Shown here in pieces: positions 25,920-34,677 of a stretch of 64,000 bases of DNA. The translations under genes and the position numbers were made by a program. This DNA is from Kineococcus mangrovi (GTDB lineage Bacteria > Actinomycetota > Actinomycetes > Actinomycetales > Kineococcaceae). The notes beneath the pieces are model-generated. The model saw only the letters and a list, made by a program, of their open reading frames with translations. It was not told the DNA's origin and did not search any database. Location of the stretch: the NCBI RefSeq assembly GCF_041320705.1, contig NZ_JBGGTQ010000001.1:558001-622000 (forward strand), in the 5' to 3' direction. The stretch's first letter is position 1, and each line of letters opens with the position of its first letter.

Positions 25920-26714
25920 TCAGTTCGGTTCCCCCAGCGGCGTGCGGTGGAAGTCACCGCCGACGAGGTCGTCGTCCTCCTCCGGGCGCGCGGTGGCCAG
26001 CACCTCGGCCGCGAACCGCTCGGAGTCGTCCTGCGGGTGGTAGCCGATCGCCTCGCCCTCGGCGAGGGACCACCAGCGGCGGGTGTTCGCCGAAACCCCC
26101 CAGACGCAGTGCCAGCCCGTGACCTGCGGTGCCACGGCGGCGGTCACGAGCCGGGCGCAGTCGTCGTACGACATCCACGTCGCCAGTCCCCGCACGCCGC
26201 CGGGGTGCGGGAAGCAGGACCCGATCCGCAGCACGACGACGTCGAGCCCGGCCCGGTCGACGAACAACCGGCACAGCGACTCCCCCGCCGTCTTGCTCCA
26301 CCCGTAGAAGCTGTCGGGGCGGAACGGGGTGTCGGCGGCCAGCGGGTCCCCGTCCGGGCGCCCGGTCAGCCCGACCGCGTGGTTGCTGGAGGCGAACACC
26401 ACCTTGCCGATCCCGGCGCGCACGCACGCCTCGAGCAGCACCCAGGTGCCGTGGACGTTGGCCTGCAGCACCTCCGGCCAGGCGCGCTCCTTGCTCATCC
26501 CGGCCAGGTGCACGACGGCGTCCACCCCGGCCACCGCCCGGTCCACGACGGCGGGGTCGGTCACCGAACCCGTCAGGACCTCCTCGGCGCCCCCCTGCGC
26601 GGCGGTGAGGTCGAGGGCCCGGACGCGGAAACCCCCCGACCGCAGCCGGGAGACGAGTTCACGACCCAGGCCGCCGTCGGCGCCGGTCACGAGCAGGAGG
26701 GGTCGATCGGTCAC
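25920..26714 (-). CDS. NAD-dependent epimerase/dehydratase, uronate-dehydrogenase-like
   Basis: A 264-aa short-chain SDR. The NAD motif LVTGADGGLGRELVSRL starts it, VFASSNHAVGLTGR carries the catalytic Ser region near residue 110 and the YxxxK motif is in SFYGWSKTAGESL near residue 137. The SSNHxxG and YGxSK pattern is that of uronate dehydrogenases, which oxidise galacturonate or glucuronate to the lactone. The gene is divergent from a TetR gene by only 22 bp. Other sugar SDR activities are possible. Confidence 0.78.
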   Translation of the reverse strand: MTDRPLLLVTGADGGLGRELVSRLRSGGFRVRALDLTAAQGGAEEVLTGSVTDPAVVDRAVAGVDAVVHLAGMSKERAWPEVLQANVHGTWVLLEACVRAGIGKVVFASSNHAVGLTGRPDGDPLAADTPFRPDSFYGWSKTAGESLCRLFVDRAGLDVVVLRIGSCFPHPGGVRGLATWMSYDDCARLVTAAVAPQVTGWHCVWGVSANTRRWWSLAEGEAIGYHPQDDSERFAAEVLATARPEEDDDLVGGDFHRTPLGEPN

Positions 26715-26736
26715 GCTCTGGTCTTAGCATGGCCCG
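26715..26736. promoter_or_regulatory. 22-bp divergent leaderless promoter with overlapping -10 boxes
   Basis: TAAGAC on the minus strand (26721-26726) is 6 nt before the epimerase GTG, and TAGCAT on the plus strand (26725-26730) is 6 nt before the tetR GTG. The two boxes share 2 bp, so polymerase cannot occupy both at once. Confidence 0.6.
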
Positions 26737-27354
26737 GTGGCTGAGGGAACCGGGCGCCCCGGCGCGTACCGCAAGGGGATCGCGCGCCGCCGGCAGATCC
26801 TCGACCACGCGATCGACCTGTTCGCCGAACGCGGCGTCGACGGGGCGTCCCTGCGGTCGGTCGCCGACGTCATCGGGGTTTCGCACGCCGCTCTGCGGCA
26901 CTACTTCAGCTCCCGCGACGAACTCCTCGTCGAGGCCTACCGCGAGCACGAGCGCCGCCACTCCCGCTCCGAGGACCCCGCCGAGGGTGGACCGGTGGCG
27001 CAGATGGTGCGTTCGGCCGACAGCAACCGCGTCGTGCCCGGCCTCGTGCAGCTGTACGCCACGCTGACCGCCGACGCCCTGCAGGAGCGGCACCCGCTGA
27101 CGCGGGAGTTCGTGCAGGCGCGGTTCGCCCGGGTCCGCGCCGAACTCGCCGAGGCCGTCGCCCTCGGGCAGCGCGAGGGCCGCATCGCCGCCGACCTCGA
27201 CCCGGCCGACGCGGCCGCGCTCGTCGTCGCCGCCTCCGACGGGCTGCAGGTGCAGTGGCTGCTCGACCCCGGCGGTGTCGACGTGCGGCGCTCGCTGGAA
27301 CTGCTGGAACGCCTGCTGCCCAGCCGTGCGGGACGGACCGGCGGGGACGGCTGA
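26737..27354 (+). CDS. TetR/AcrR-family regulator
   Basis: A 205-aa protein with a clear N-terminal HTH (RRRQILDHAIDLFAERGVDGASLRSVADVIGVSHAALRHYFSSRDELLV, about 18-65) and a helical C-terminal domain. The GTG start is 6 nt after a TAGCAT box. It is divergent from the uronate-dehydrogenase-like gene, the likely target, and ends 2 bp from the convergent LacI gene. Confidence 0.88.
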   Translation: MAEGTGRPGAYRKGIARRRQILDHAIDLFAERGVDGASLRSVADVIGVSHAALRHYFSSRDELLVEAYREHERRHSRSEDPAEGGPVAQMVRSADSNRVVPGLVQLYATLTADALQERHPLTREFVQARFARVRAELAEAVALGQREGRIAADLDPADAAALVVAASDGLQVQWLLDPGGVDVRRSLELLERLLPSRAGRTGGDG

Positions 27355-27356
27355 GC

Positions 27357-28340
27357 TCAGCAGCCGCAGCTGCGCCGCACGACGAGTTCGGCCGGCAGGA
27401 CCCGCCGTTCGTGCTCGCCGTCGGGGGCGGGGTCGAGGGCGCGGGCGACGGCGGCCCGGGCCATCTCGGCCACCGGCTGCCGCACGGTCGTCAGCGGGGG
27501 CAGGGTGAACTCCGTCTCCTCGGTCCCGTCGAAGCTGACGACCGCGACGTCCTCGGGCACCCGCAGACCGCGCTCGTGCAGGGCCCGCAGCACGCCGACG
27601 GCCTGCAGGTCCGAACTGACGAACACCGCGCGCGGGTGGTCGTCCGGGCCGAACAGGCGGGTTCCGGCGTCGTACCCGCCGCGCCGGGAGAACTCCCCCC
27701 GGGCGATGGGACCGACACGGGCACCCGCCTCGCGCGCCGCGGCGCGCCAGCCCTCCTCGCGCAGTTCCCCCGCCTCGCCGCCGATGACGAGCCCCACCGG
27801 CCCGCGCCCGTGACCGATCAGGTGGGCGGTCCCGGCACGGGCGCCCTGGAACGCGTCGACGCCCAGGCTCGGGAAACCCGGCACCTCGAAGAACGTGTTG
27901 AGCTGCACGAGCGGGACGCCGAGCCCGGAACGGGCCACGAGGTCGGGCCGGGCCATGACGCTGGTGACGACGATGGCGTCCACGCCCCGGGCGCTGAGGG
28001 CCTCGATCCGCCGGTGCTCGGCCTCCGCGCCGCCGTCGGTGCTGGCCAGCAGGACGTCGTACCCGCGCGTCGCGGCGACCTCGTCGACGGCCAGCGCGAA
28101 GGCCGCCCACAGCGGGTTCCCCAGGTCCGGCACGAGGTGCCCCAGGAGCCGGGAGGACCCGCGCCGCAACGCCTGCGCGGTCGTGTTGGGGCGGTACCCC
28201 AGCGCCTCGATCGCCTCCCGGACCCGCGCCGCGGTCGCCGCGGCGACCGGGCGCGGGCCGTCGTTCACGACGTAGCTCACGACCGCCGGGCTGACCCCCG
28301 CGCAGCGGGCGACGTCGGCGCGGGTGACGTTCCGGCTCAC
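27357..28340 (-). CDS. LacI-family transcriptional regulator
   Basis: A 327-aa regulator. The HTH (TRADVARCAGVSPAVVSYVVNDGPRPV) and hinge (ALGYRPNTTAQALRRG) are followed by a periplasmic-binding-protein fold (LLGHLVPDLGNPLWAAFALAVDE, VVSFDGTEETEFTLPPLTTVRQPV). The C-terminus SCGC is unusual in having two cysteines. GTG 28340 gives the canonical N-terminus. Downstream of the Gfo/Idh operon on the same strand, it is the likely regulator of that sugar operon. Confidence 0.9.
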   Translation of the reverse strand: MSRNVTRADVARCAGVSPAVVSYVVNDGPRPVAAATAARVREAIEALGYRPNTTAQALRRGSSRLLGHLVPDLGNPLWAAFALAVDEVAATRGYDVLLASTDGGAEAEHRRIEALSARGVDAIVVTSVMARPDLVARSGLGVPLVQLNTFFEVPGFPSLGVDAFQGARAGTAHLIGHGRGPVGLVIGGEAGELREEGWRAAAREAGARVGPIARGEFSRRGGYDAGTRLFGPDDHPRAVFVSSDLQAVGVLRALHERGLRVPEDVAVVSFDGTEETEFTLPPLTTVRQPVAEMARAAVARALDPAPDGEHERRVLPAELVVRRSCGC

Positions 28341-28425
28341 CCCGGGAGGGTACTGGCCCCCGCGGCCGCGGGGACGCCGCCGACGTCGTGGATCGGCGGC
28401 CGCTCCTCCGGCCCACCATGCGCGT

Positions 28426-28450
28426 CGGCCCCGCCTCGTGGGCGGGGCCG
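28426..28450 (-). terminator. Hairpin after the Gfo/Idh gene
   Basis: Perfect 10-bp arms CGGCCCCGCC (28426-28435) and GGCGGGGCCG (28441-28450) with a 5-nt loop, 12 nt downstream of the oxidoreductase stop. There is no U-run, as is common in high-GC actinobacteria. Confidence 0.65.
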
Positions 28451-28462
28451 GCGCGCGGGTGT

Positions 28463-29560
28463 TCACAGGGTGGAGGCGCTCGGGTCCCAGTCCTGCGGGA
28501 GCGGGGTCACCGGGGCCACGGTCGAGGCGATCTCGACGGCCGACCCGCTCGCCGCCGCGTCCCGCACGGCGAGCAGCACGTCCAGGACGTGCGCGGCCAC
28601 CACGCCCGAGGCGCGCTCGGTGCCGCCCGTGCGGATCGCCCGCGCCAGGTCCAGGACGCCGGACCCGCGCCCGAACGTCGAACCGGCGGCGGCCAGCGTC
28701 GTGGGCTCGGCCTGCCCGAGGCGCCACAGCGTCGAGTCGCCCTCGAAGGTGTTCGGGTCCGGCAGGACGATGGTTCCCTCGGTGCCGTTGATCTCGACGA
28801 ACCCGTTGCGCGGCAGCGCGTGCTGGAACGAGAACGTCGACTGAGCGGACTGGCCGCCGTCGAACTCGATGAGCGCGGCGTGGTGCGTGGGCACCTGGAC
28901 GGGGAAGGTTTCCCCCGCCCGCGGACCGGACGCGATGGTGCGCGTGGCGACCGACCGCGACGCGACGGCCTGCACGCGGCTCGCGGACCCGAACGCGTGG
29001 ACGAGGGTCGTGACGTAGTACGGCCCCATGTCGAACAGCGGACCGGCGCCGTGGGCGAAGAGGAAGTCCGGGTTCGGGTGCCAGGCCTCCGGGCCCGGCA
29101 CGTGGAACATCGTCGTCGCGCTCAGCGGCTGCCCGATGTCGCCGCGGGCGATGGCCCGCAGGGCGCTCTGGATGCCCGCCCCCAGGACGGTGTCGGGGGC
29201 ACAGGCGACCCGCAGACCCAGCCGCTCGGCGTCGGCGAGCAGCGCCCGCCCGGACTCCGCGTCGAGGGCGAGGGGTTTCTCGCTCCACACGTGCTTGCCG
29301 GCCGCCAGCACCTGCCGGCCGACCTCGGCGTGCACGGCCGGGATCGTGAGGTTCACGACGATCTCGACGTCCTCGCGGGCGAGCAGCTCCTCGACGGTCC
29401 CCGACGCCTGGACGCCGAACGCCTCGGCCTGGGCCGCCGCGCGGTCCAGGGCGATGTCCGCCACGAACCGCACCTCGACGTCGGCGAACTTCGTGAGGTT
29501 GTCGAGGTACTGGGTGGAGATGTTCCCGGCGCCGATGACGCCGATCCCGACGCGGCTCAC
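28463..29560 (-). CDS. Gfo/Idh/MocA-family oxidoreductase
   Basis: A 365-aa NAD(P)-dependent sugar oxidoreductase. The Rossmann motif IGVIGAGNISTQYLDNL begins it, EKPLALDAESG (the conserved EKP) is near residue 95, and PLFDMGPYYVTTLVHAFG near 178 belongs to the C-terminal domain. GTG 29560 overlaps the stop of the isomerase gene, so the two are one operon. The substrate is probably a cyclitol or sugar; it cannot be fixed from sequence. Confidence 0.88.
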   Translation of the reverse strand: MSRVGIGVIGAGNISTQYLDNLTKFADVEVRFVADIALDRAAAQAEAFGVQASGTVEELLAREDVEIVVNLTIPAVHAEVGRQVLAAGKHVWSEKPLALDAESGRALLADAERLGLRVACAPDTVLGAGIQSALRAIARGDIGQPLSATTMFHVPGPEAWHPNPDFLFAHGAGPLFDMGPYYVTTLVHAFGSASRVQAVASRSVATRTIASGPRAGETFPVQVPTHHAALIEFDGGQSAQSTFSFQHALPRNGFVEINGTEGTIVLPDPNTFEGDSTLWRLGQAEPTTLAAAGSTFGRGSGVLDLARAIRTGGTERASGVVAAHVLDVLLAVRDAAASGSAVEIASTVAPVTPLPQDWDPSASTL

Positions 29561-30297
29561 GCGTCGTTCTCCGTCAGCCACGCGAGGGAGTCGGCGATGC
29601 CCTCGAAGACGTCACCGGAGTAGGCGTCGAACTCGATGACGCGCAGGGCCTGCGGGGCGGCGGCGAGGATCGCCCGGACGTCGATCTCCCCCCGGCCCGC
29701 GGGCTGCTGCAACGAGGTGTCGGTGCTGCGGGCACCGTCCTTGACGTGCAGGAACCTCACGCGGTCACCGAGCGAACGCAGCAGCGCCGGGGTGTCGGCA
29801 CCGCCCACGGTGGCCCAGAACGTGTCGACCTCCAGGACGACACCGGGGTCGAGCTGCTCGGCGAACAGCTCGAAGACCGACCGGCCCTCGACGGTGTTCT
29901 GCAGCTCCCAGTGGTGGTTGTGGTACCCGAAGTCGAGCACGTACTCGTGCGCGATCGCGCTCAGCTCGTTGACGCGCTCGGCGATCCGCTGCACGTCGTC
30001 GGCGCTCTGCCAGCGCTCGGCCGGGACGAACGGGTCGATGACCGTCGTGATGCCGAGGGTGTTCGCGGCCTCGAAGACCTCGCGGGGGTTCTCCGCGTCG
30101 ATGACCGGGGCGTGACCGGAGGGGGCGGTGACGCCCGCGGCCGCGAACGCGGTCTTGAACTCGGCGGCGCGGGTGTGGAACCCGTACGGCTCCACCTGGG
30201 TCAGGCCGATCTCGGCCAGGCGGGCCACCGCGGCGGACAGGTCCTGCTGCACGGCCTCGCGCACCGAGTACAGCTGCACGGAGGGTTTCCGGGACAC
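29557..30297 (-). CDS. Sugar phosphate isomerase/epimerase (IolE-like TIM barrel)
   Basis: A 246-aa xylose-isomerase-like TIM barrel. Metal-site candidates are the Glu and His of LDFGYHNHHWEL, Glu of VVLEVDTFW, His of RFLHVKDG and Glu of LRVIEFDAY. AAGGAG lies 7 nt before GTG 30297. It heads a two-gene operon with the Gfo/Idh oxidoreductase, a frequent pairing in inositol and keto-sugar breakdown. Confidence 0.85.
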   Translation of the reverse strand: MSRKPSVQLYSVREAVQQDLSAAVARLAEIGLTQVEPYGFHTRAAEFKTAFAAAGVTAPSGHAPVIDAENPREVFEAANTLGITTVIDPFVPAERWQSADDVQRIAERVNELSAIAHEYVLDFGYHNHHWELQNTVEGRSVFELFAEQLDPGVVLEVDTFWATVGGADTPALLRSLGDRVRFLHVKDGARSTDTSLQQPAGRGEIDVRAILAAAPQALRVIEFDAYSGDVFEGIADSLAWLTENDA

Positions 30298-30362
30298 CTC
30301 GAGACTCCTTCGTTCCGTGGACGGGTGGGCCGGCGACCGGCCGTGGCCGATCCTACACGCGA

Positions 30363-30379
30363 ACCTTCCACTGGAAGGT
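30363..30379. promoter_or_regulatory. 17-bp perfect palindrome, probable operator
   Basis: ACCTTCCA-C-TGGAAGGT: two perfect 8-bp arms around one central base, 66 bp upstream of the isomerase start and 86 bp upstream of the GGDEF-EAL gene. Symmetry and position suit the LacI regulator encoded at the end of the same operon (27357-28340). Assignment to that protein is inference. Confidence 0.65.
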
Positions 30380-30465
30380 ATTCGCTCGCCGCGCTCCGGA
30401 CCCGCTTCCGCGCTAGCGTGCACCCGTCCAACCAGGGCGTTGGACCCGTGCCGACGGGAGGGTCC

Positions 30466-32343
30466 GTGGACCACACCCAGCAGAACCGTCACGACGAGGG
30501 ACTGCTCGCCGCCATCGCCGGGGTCGCCGACGCGGCCGCCGCCGACGTCTCCGCCGACGACCTGCTGCACCGCCTGGTCGAGGCCACCGTCGCCCACCTC
30601 GACGTGGACGGCGCCGGGGTGGTGGCCGGCGTCGCCGGCGACCTCCGGCTGGTCCACGTGAGCGACGACGGGACGGGCGCGGCGGAGACCCTGCAGGAGC
30701 GCCTGGCCGAGGGCCCCTGCCACGACGCCGCCCTGTTCGACGTCGAGGTGGTCGTCGACGACCTGCACGACCCCGTCCAGACGGCCTGGCCGTCCTACGT
30801 CGACGCCGCCCTGGCCGCCGGGTGGGCCTCCGTCGTGGCGGTCCCCCTGCAGTGCGCCGGCCGGTCGTGGGGGGTGCTCGACGTCTACCGGCGCGCCACC
30901 GGGACGTGGCAGCAGCACGAGCTGCACTGGCTGCGGGTGCTGGGGCACCTCGCGGCCTCCTACCTGGCGCTGGCCGCCGACCGGGACGACGCCCGTCGGG
31001 CGCGGCAGGCCCTGCAGCACGCCAGCACGCACGACGCCCTGACGGGGCTGCCCAACCGGGTGCTCATCTTCGACCGCCTCGAGCACGCCCTGTCCCAGGC
31101 CCGCCGCCGCGGCCGTTGCGTCACCGTGCTGTTCGTCGACCTCGACCGGTTCAAGGCCGTCAACGACACGTTCGGCCACGCGGCCGGGGACCGGGTCCTG
31201 GCGACGGTGGCGGCGCAGCTGGGCGCCCAGCTGCGCGAGGGCGACACCCTCGGCCGGCTCTCCGGCGACGAGTTCGTCGTCGTCTGCGACGACCTGCCCG
31301 CCGACGCCCGGGAACGGCAGCGGGACGTCGACGCGCTGCTGGCCCGGTTGCGCGACGCGCTCGGGCGCCCCGTGCGGCTCGACGACGTCGACGTGGTCGT
31401 CTCGGCCAGCACGGGGGTCGCGCACAGCTCGGCGGACAGCACCGCCGAGGACCTCCTCGCCGCGGCCGACGCCGCCATGTACCGCGCGAAGCACCCCCAG
31501 CGGAACCAGCCGACGCCGGGAGCGTCCCTGCGCGACCTCGAACGGCACCTGGCCCGAGCCCTGCCCGAGCACCGGCTGCGGCTGCACCACCAGCCGATCA
31601 CCGACGCCACCGGCGCCGTCCGCGCCGTCGAGGCCCTGCTGCGCTGGGAGCACCCCACGCGCGGCCTGCTGCCCGCCGGGGAGTTCATCGACCTCGCCGA
31701 GCACTCGGGGATGGTCGTCGCCTTCGGGCGCTGGGTCGCGCACGAGGCCTGCGCGCAGCTGGCCCGGTGGCGGGCCCGGTGCGGGGCCGGCGCCCCGGAC
31801 ACCGTCTACGTCAACGTCAGCGCCCGCGAACTGGCCGACCCCGACCTCGGCCGGTCCCTGGAGGCCGCCGCGCACCGGCACGGCCTGACGCCCGCCGACC
31901 TCGGCGTGGAGGTCCTGGAGGAGAGCTTCACCGACCCGATGGTCCTGCCGGGGCTGCACGACCTGCAGCGGCGGGGGCACCCGCTGTCGATCGACGACTT
32001 CGGGACCGGCTACTCCTCGCTGGCGCGGCTGGTGGACCTGCCCGTGCGGACGGTCAAGGTCGACAAGGCCATCGTCCGCGGGATCACCGCCGCGCCCGGC
32101 GGCGACTCCCGCAGCCGCGCACTGCTGGACGCGGTGCTGACGGTCGCGGCGGGGCTCGACGTCGAGGTCGTCGCCGAAGGGGTCGAGAGCGCCGCCCAGG
32201 CCGAGGTCCTGCTGACCGCCGGGTGCCACCACCTGCAGGGGTTCCACTGCGGCCGACCGGTTCCCGCCGACGAGCTCGAGCACCGCCTGGGGGTGGCGGT
32301 CACGGCCGGGCGCACCGGCGCCCACCCCGTTCGTCCCGGCTGA
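30466..32343 (+). CDS. GAF-GGDEF-EAL cyclic-di-GMP signalling protein
   Basis: A 625-aa soluble protein. A GAF domain (about 20-165) precedes GGDEF (about 185-345), whose signature is degenerate (RLSGDEFVVV), and EAL (about 365-610). The EAL domain keeps EALLRWEHP, the metal ligands in YVNVSARELAD and EVLEESF, IDDFGTGYSSLARL, VKVDKAIV and AEGVESAAQ, so phosphodiesterase activity is likely. SGDEF variants can still make c-di-GMP. GTG 30466 follows GGGAGG. Confidence 0.9.
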   Translation: MDHTQQNRHDEGLLAAIAGVADAAAADVSADDLLHRLVEATVAHLDVDGAGVVAGVAGDLRLVHVSDDGTGAAETLQERLAEGPCHDAALFDVEVVVDDLHDPVQTAWPSYVDAALAAGWASVVAVPLQCAGRSWGVLDVYRRATGTWQQHELHWLRVLGHLAASYLALAADRDDARRARQALQHASTHDALTGLPNRVLIFDRLEHALSQARRRGRCVTVLFVDLDRFKAVNDTFGHAAGDRVLATVAAQLGAQLREGDTLGRLSGDEFVVVCDDLPADARERQRDVDALLARLRDALGRPVRLDDVDVVVSASTGVAHSSADSTAEDLLAAADAAMYRAKHPQRNQPTPGASLRDLERHLARALPEHRLRLHHQPITDATGAVRAVEALLRWEHPTRGLLPAGEFIDLAEHSGMVVAFGRWVAHEACAQLARWRARCGAGAPDTVYVNVSARELADPDLGRSLEAAAHRHGLTPADLGVEVLEESFTDPMVLPGLHDLQRRGHPLSIDDFGTGYSSLARLVDLPVRTVKVDKAIVRGITAAPGGDSRSRALLDAVLTVAAGLDVEVVAEGVESAAQAEVLLTAGCHHLQGFHCGRPVPADELEHRLGVAVTAGRTGAHPVRPG

Positions 32344-32376
32344 GGTCCCGGGCCCGCCGCCGGCGCGGGGACCTCA
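32341..32376. terminator. Bidirectional hairpin between converging genes
   Basis: Arms TGAGGTCCC (32341-32349) and GGGACCTCA (32368-32376) are perfect complements and contain the stop codons of both converging genes (TGA at 32341-32343, TCA at 32374-32376). The 18-nt GC-rich centre can fold further. Confidence 0.6.
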
Positions 32377-33018
32377 GTCCAGTCCCCGGGCGGCCAGCGC
32401 CTCCCCCACCTGCTCGGCGTGGGCCACGGCGCGCACGACGGTCGGCACCAGCAGGGCACGGGGGCTGGCGCCCAGCCCCCGGGCGGCGGCCGCCTCGCGC
32501 GACTCGGCCAGCAGCCGGCCGACCACGGGGACGCTCGTCAGCGTCAGCGAGAACGCCAGCCCGGCCCGTTCGGGGTCCACACCGAAGCGGCGCAGGGGCC
32601 GCAGCGCCCGGACGACGGTGTCGAGGAGGTCCGGGACGGGGGTGGTCGCGGTGACGAGGGTGGCCGACCACAGGCAGGTGAGGAGACCGCCCACGACGAC
32701 CGCCGCCTCCCAGGGCCCCTGCAGCCAGGTCTGCACGACGACGAGCGCGACGAGCACCCACGCGGCCCGGCGCACCTGACCGCGCAGCAGGCCGCGGCGC
32801 AGCCGGCAGCCGCGCGCCAGGACGACGCAGCCGGCCAGCAGGACCGCCAGCCAAACCGCGGCGGTCGGGGGTGCGCCCAGCGTGCGGACGAGACCGACGA
32901 GCGTGCCCACGGCGACGAGGGCGAGCAGCTTCGCGCCCGGGCCGGCCCGGTGCAGCACGGACGTGCCCGGTTCGGCGGTGCCCAGCAGCGGGGGCGGCCC
33001 GGTGAGCCCGCGCCTCAC
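32374..33018 (-). CDS. ECF transporter transmembrane component (EcfT/BioN-like)
   Basis: A 214-aa membrane protein of the CbiQ/EcfT family, with four or five hydrophobic segments. The conserved cytoplasmic coupling motif is seen as ESREAAAARGLG near residue 165, and the C-terminal AEQVGEALAARGLD is also typical. It forms the scaffold joining the ATPase to a substrate-binding S component. GTG 33018 overlaps the ATPase stop. No S component is adjacent. Confidence 0.85.
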   Translation of the reverse strand: MRRGLTGPPPLLGTAEPGTSVLHRAGPGAKLLALVAVGTLVGLVRTLGAPPTAAVWLAVLLAGCVVLARGCRLRRGLLRGQVRRAAWVLVALVVVQTWLQGPWEAAVVVGGLLTCLWSATLVTATTPVPDLLDTVVRALRPLRRFGVDPERAGLAFSLTLTSVPVVGRLLAESREAAAARGLGASPRALLVPTVVRAVAHAEQVGEALAARGLD

Positions 33019-33689
33019 GCCCACGCCCGGTACGCGGCGACGACCTCGGGCGCCGGTCCGTCGGCGTGCACGCGCCCGGCGGCGATCCACAGCGCCCGGT
33101 CGGCCCGGACCGCGAGGTCCAGGTCGTGGGTGGCGACGACGACCTGCCCCACGTGGCCGGGCGGGTCCCGCAGGACGTCGCCGACGCGGCGCGCCGTCCG
33201 CAGGTCGAGCAGGGTGGTGGGTTCGTCGGCCAGCACGACGCGCGGGCGGGTCGCCAGGACGGTCGTCAGCGCCAGCAGCTGACGCTGCCCGGAGGAGACG
33301 TCGCGCACGGACCGGTCGGCGAGCTCACCGAGCCCGGCCTCGGCGAGCAGCCCCCGCGCGTGCGCGTCGCGGTCGCGGACGTCCGTGCGGCGCAGCGACA
33401 GCGCGACGTCCTCGACGGCCGTCGGCATCACGAGCTGGGCGTCGGGGTCGGTGAAGACGAAACCCACCCGCCGGCGCAGCGCCCGCAGGTCGCGGTCGGG
33501 GTCCAGGCCGTCGACGAGCACCCGGCCGGCGGAGGGCAGGACGAGCCCGTCGAGCAACCGCAGGAGCGTGGACTTGCCGGACCCGTTGGGGCCCACGAGG
33601 ACCGTGAACGGTTCGGTGACCTCCAGGTCCAGCGGGTGCAGGACCGTGCGGTCCGGCGCGTCGACCCGGACGCCCTCGAGGCGGATCAC
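33015..33689 (-). CDS. ECF transporter ATPase (EcfA/BioM-like)
   Basis: A 224-aa ABC ATPase: Walker A GPNGSGKSTLLRLLDG near residue 33, Q-loop region FVFTDPDAQLVMPT near 78, signature DVSSGQRQLLAL near 130, Walker B RVVLADEPTTLLD near 150 and the H-loop VVVATHDLDLA. FTDPDAQLVMPTVxxDVA-type sequence is characteristic of ECF ATPases for biotin or other vitamins. There is only one ATPase, as in BioMNY. GTG 33689 follows a GGTGAG-like site. Confidence 0.88.
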   Translation of the reverse strand: MIRLEGVRVDAPDRTVLHPLDLEVTEPFTVLVGPNGSGKSTLLRLLDGLVLPSAGRVLVDGLDPDRDLRALRRRVGFVFTDPDAQLVMPTAVEDVALSLRRTDVRDRDAHARGLLAEAGLGELADRSVRDVSSGQRQLLALTTVLATRPRVVLADEPTTLLDLRTARRVGDVLRDPPGHVGQVVVATHDLDLAVRADRALWIAAGRVHADGPAPEVVAAYRAWA

Positions 33690-33729
33690 CTCACCCCGCC
33701 GGTCACCCCCGGAATGTAGCGTGCGCGGG

Positions 33730-34677
33730 GTGCGCACCGGAGTCGTCCTGCCCCGCGACCTGCCCGCCGCCGACGTCCTCCCCTTCGCCCGGCGCGCCGA
33801 CGCGCTCGGCGCCGGGAGCCTGTGGGTCATCGAGGACCTCGGGTTCCGCGGGGGTTTCGCGCAGGCCGCGGCCGTGCTGGCCGTCACCGGGCACGTCCAC
33901 GTCGGGCTGGGCATCGCCCCCGCGGCGGCGCGCAACCCCGTCTTCACCGCCATGGAGGCCGCGACGCTGGCCGAGCAGTTCCCCGGCCGGTTCACCCTCG
34001 GGCTCGGCCACGGGGTGCCGGCGTGGATGCGGCAGGCCGGCGCCTGGGCCCGCAGCCCGCTGACCTCCTTCGCCGAGCACGTCGACGCCGTCCGCCGCCT
34101 CCTGCACGGGGAGACCGTGACACTGCACGGCGACCACGTCCACCTCGACGGCGTCCGCCTCGACACCCCGCCCGCGACTCCCCCGCCCGTGGTGGCCGGT
34201 GTGCGCGGGCCGAAGTCGCTGGCGCTGGCCGGCCGCCTCGCCGACGGCACGCTGCTGGCCGAACCCGTGACCGCCGAGTACGCGCGGACGGCCCGCGAGC
34301 AGACCGGCGCCGGCCCCGCGCACCGCCTGATCGGCTACGAACTCGCGGCGGTGGACGCCGACGCGGACCGCGCCCGGGACGCGGTGCGCCCCGGGCTCGC
34401 CTGGGTCGGCACCCCCGACGCCGCCGCGCACACGGCCGCCTCGCCCTACGCCGCCGAGCTGCGGGCGCTGCGCGACCGGACGCCGGAGGCCGGGGAGTTC
34501 GTCCGGCTGCTGCCCGGGGAGTGGGTGGACGACCTGGCGCTCGCCGGCCCGGCCGACCACGTCCGCACCCGGATCGCCGCGCTGGGCGGGGCGGGGCTGG
34601 ACGAGGTCGCGCTCCTGCCGACCGGGGACGACCGGCTGGCCGCCCTCGGCACCCTGGCCGACGTGTTCACCACCTGA
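33730..34677 (+). CDS. LLM-class (luciferase-like) flavin oxidoreductase
   Basis: A 315-aa F420- or FMN-dependent TIM-barrel oxidoreductase: FARRADALGAGSLWVIEDLGF, LGIAPAAARNPVFTAMEAATLAEQFPGRFTLGLGHG and PVVAGVRGPKSLALAGRLADGTLLAEPV. GTG 33730 is chosen because TAGCGT (33717-33722) lies 7 nt upstream, giving a leaderless start; GTG 33721 would add three residues. It is divergent from the ECF genes by 40 bp. Confidence 0.85.
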   Translation: MRTGVVLPRDLPAADVLPFARRADALGAGSLWVIEDLGFRGGFAQAAAVLAVTGHVHVGLGIAPAAARNPVFTAMEAATLAEQFPGRFTLGLGHGVPAWMRQAGAWARSPLTSFAEHVDAVRRLLHGETVTLHGDHVHLDGVRLDTPPATPPPVVAGVRGPKSLALAGRLADGTLLAEPVTAEYARTAREQTGAGPAHRLIGYELAAVDADADRARDAVRPGLAWVGTPDAAAHTAASPYAAELRALRDRTPEAGEFVRLLPGEWVDDLALAGPADHVRTRIAALGGAGLDEVALLPTGDDRLAALGTLADVFTT

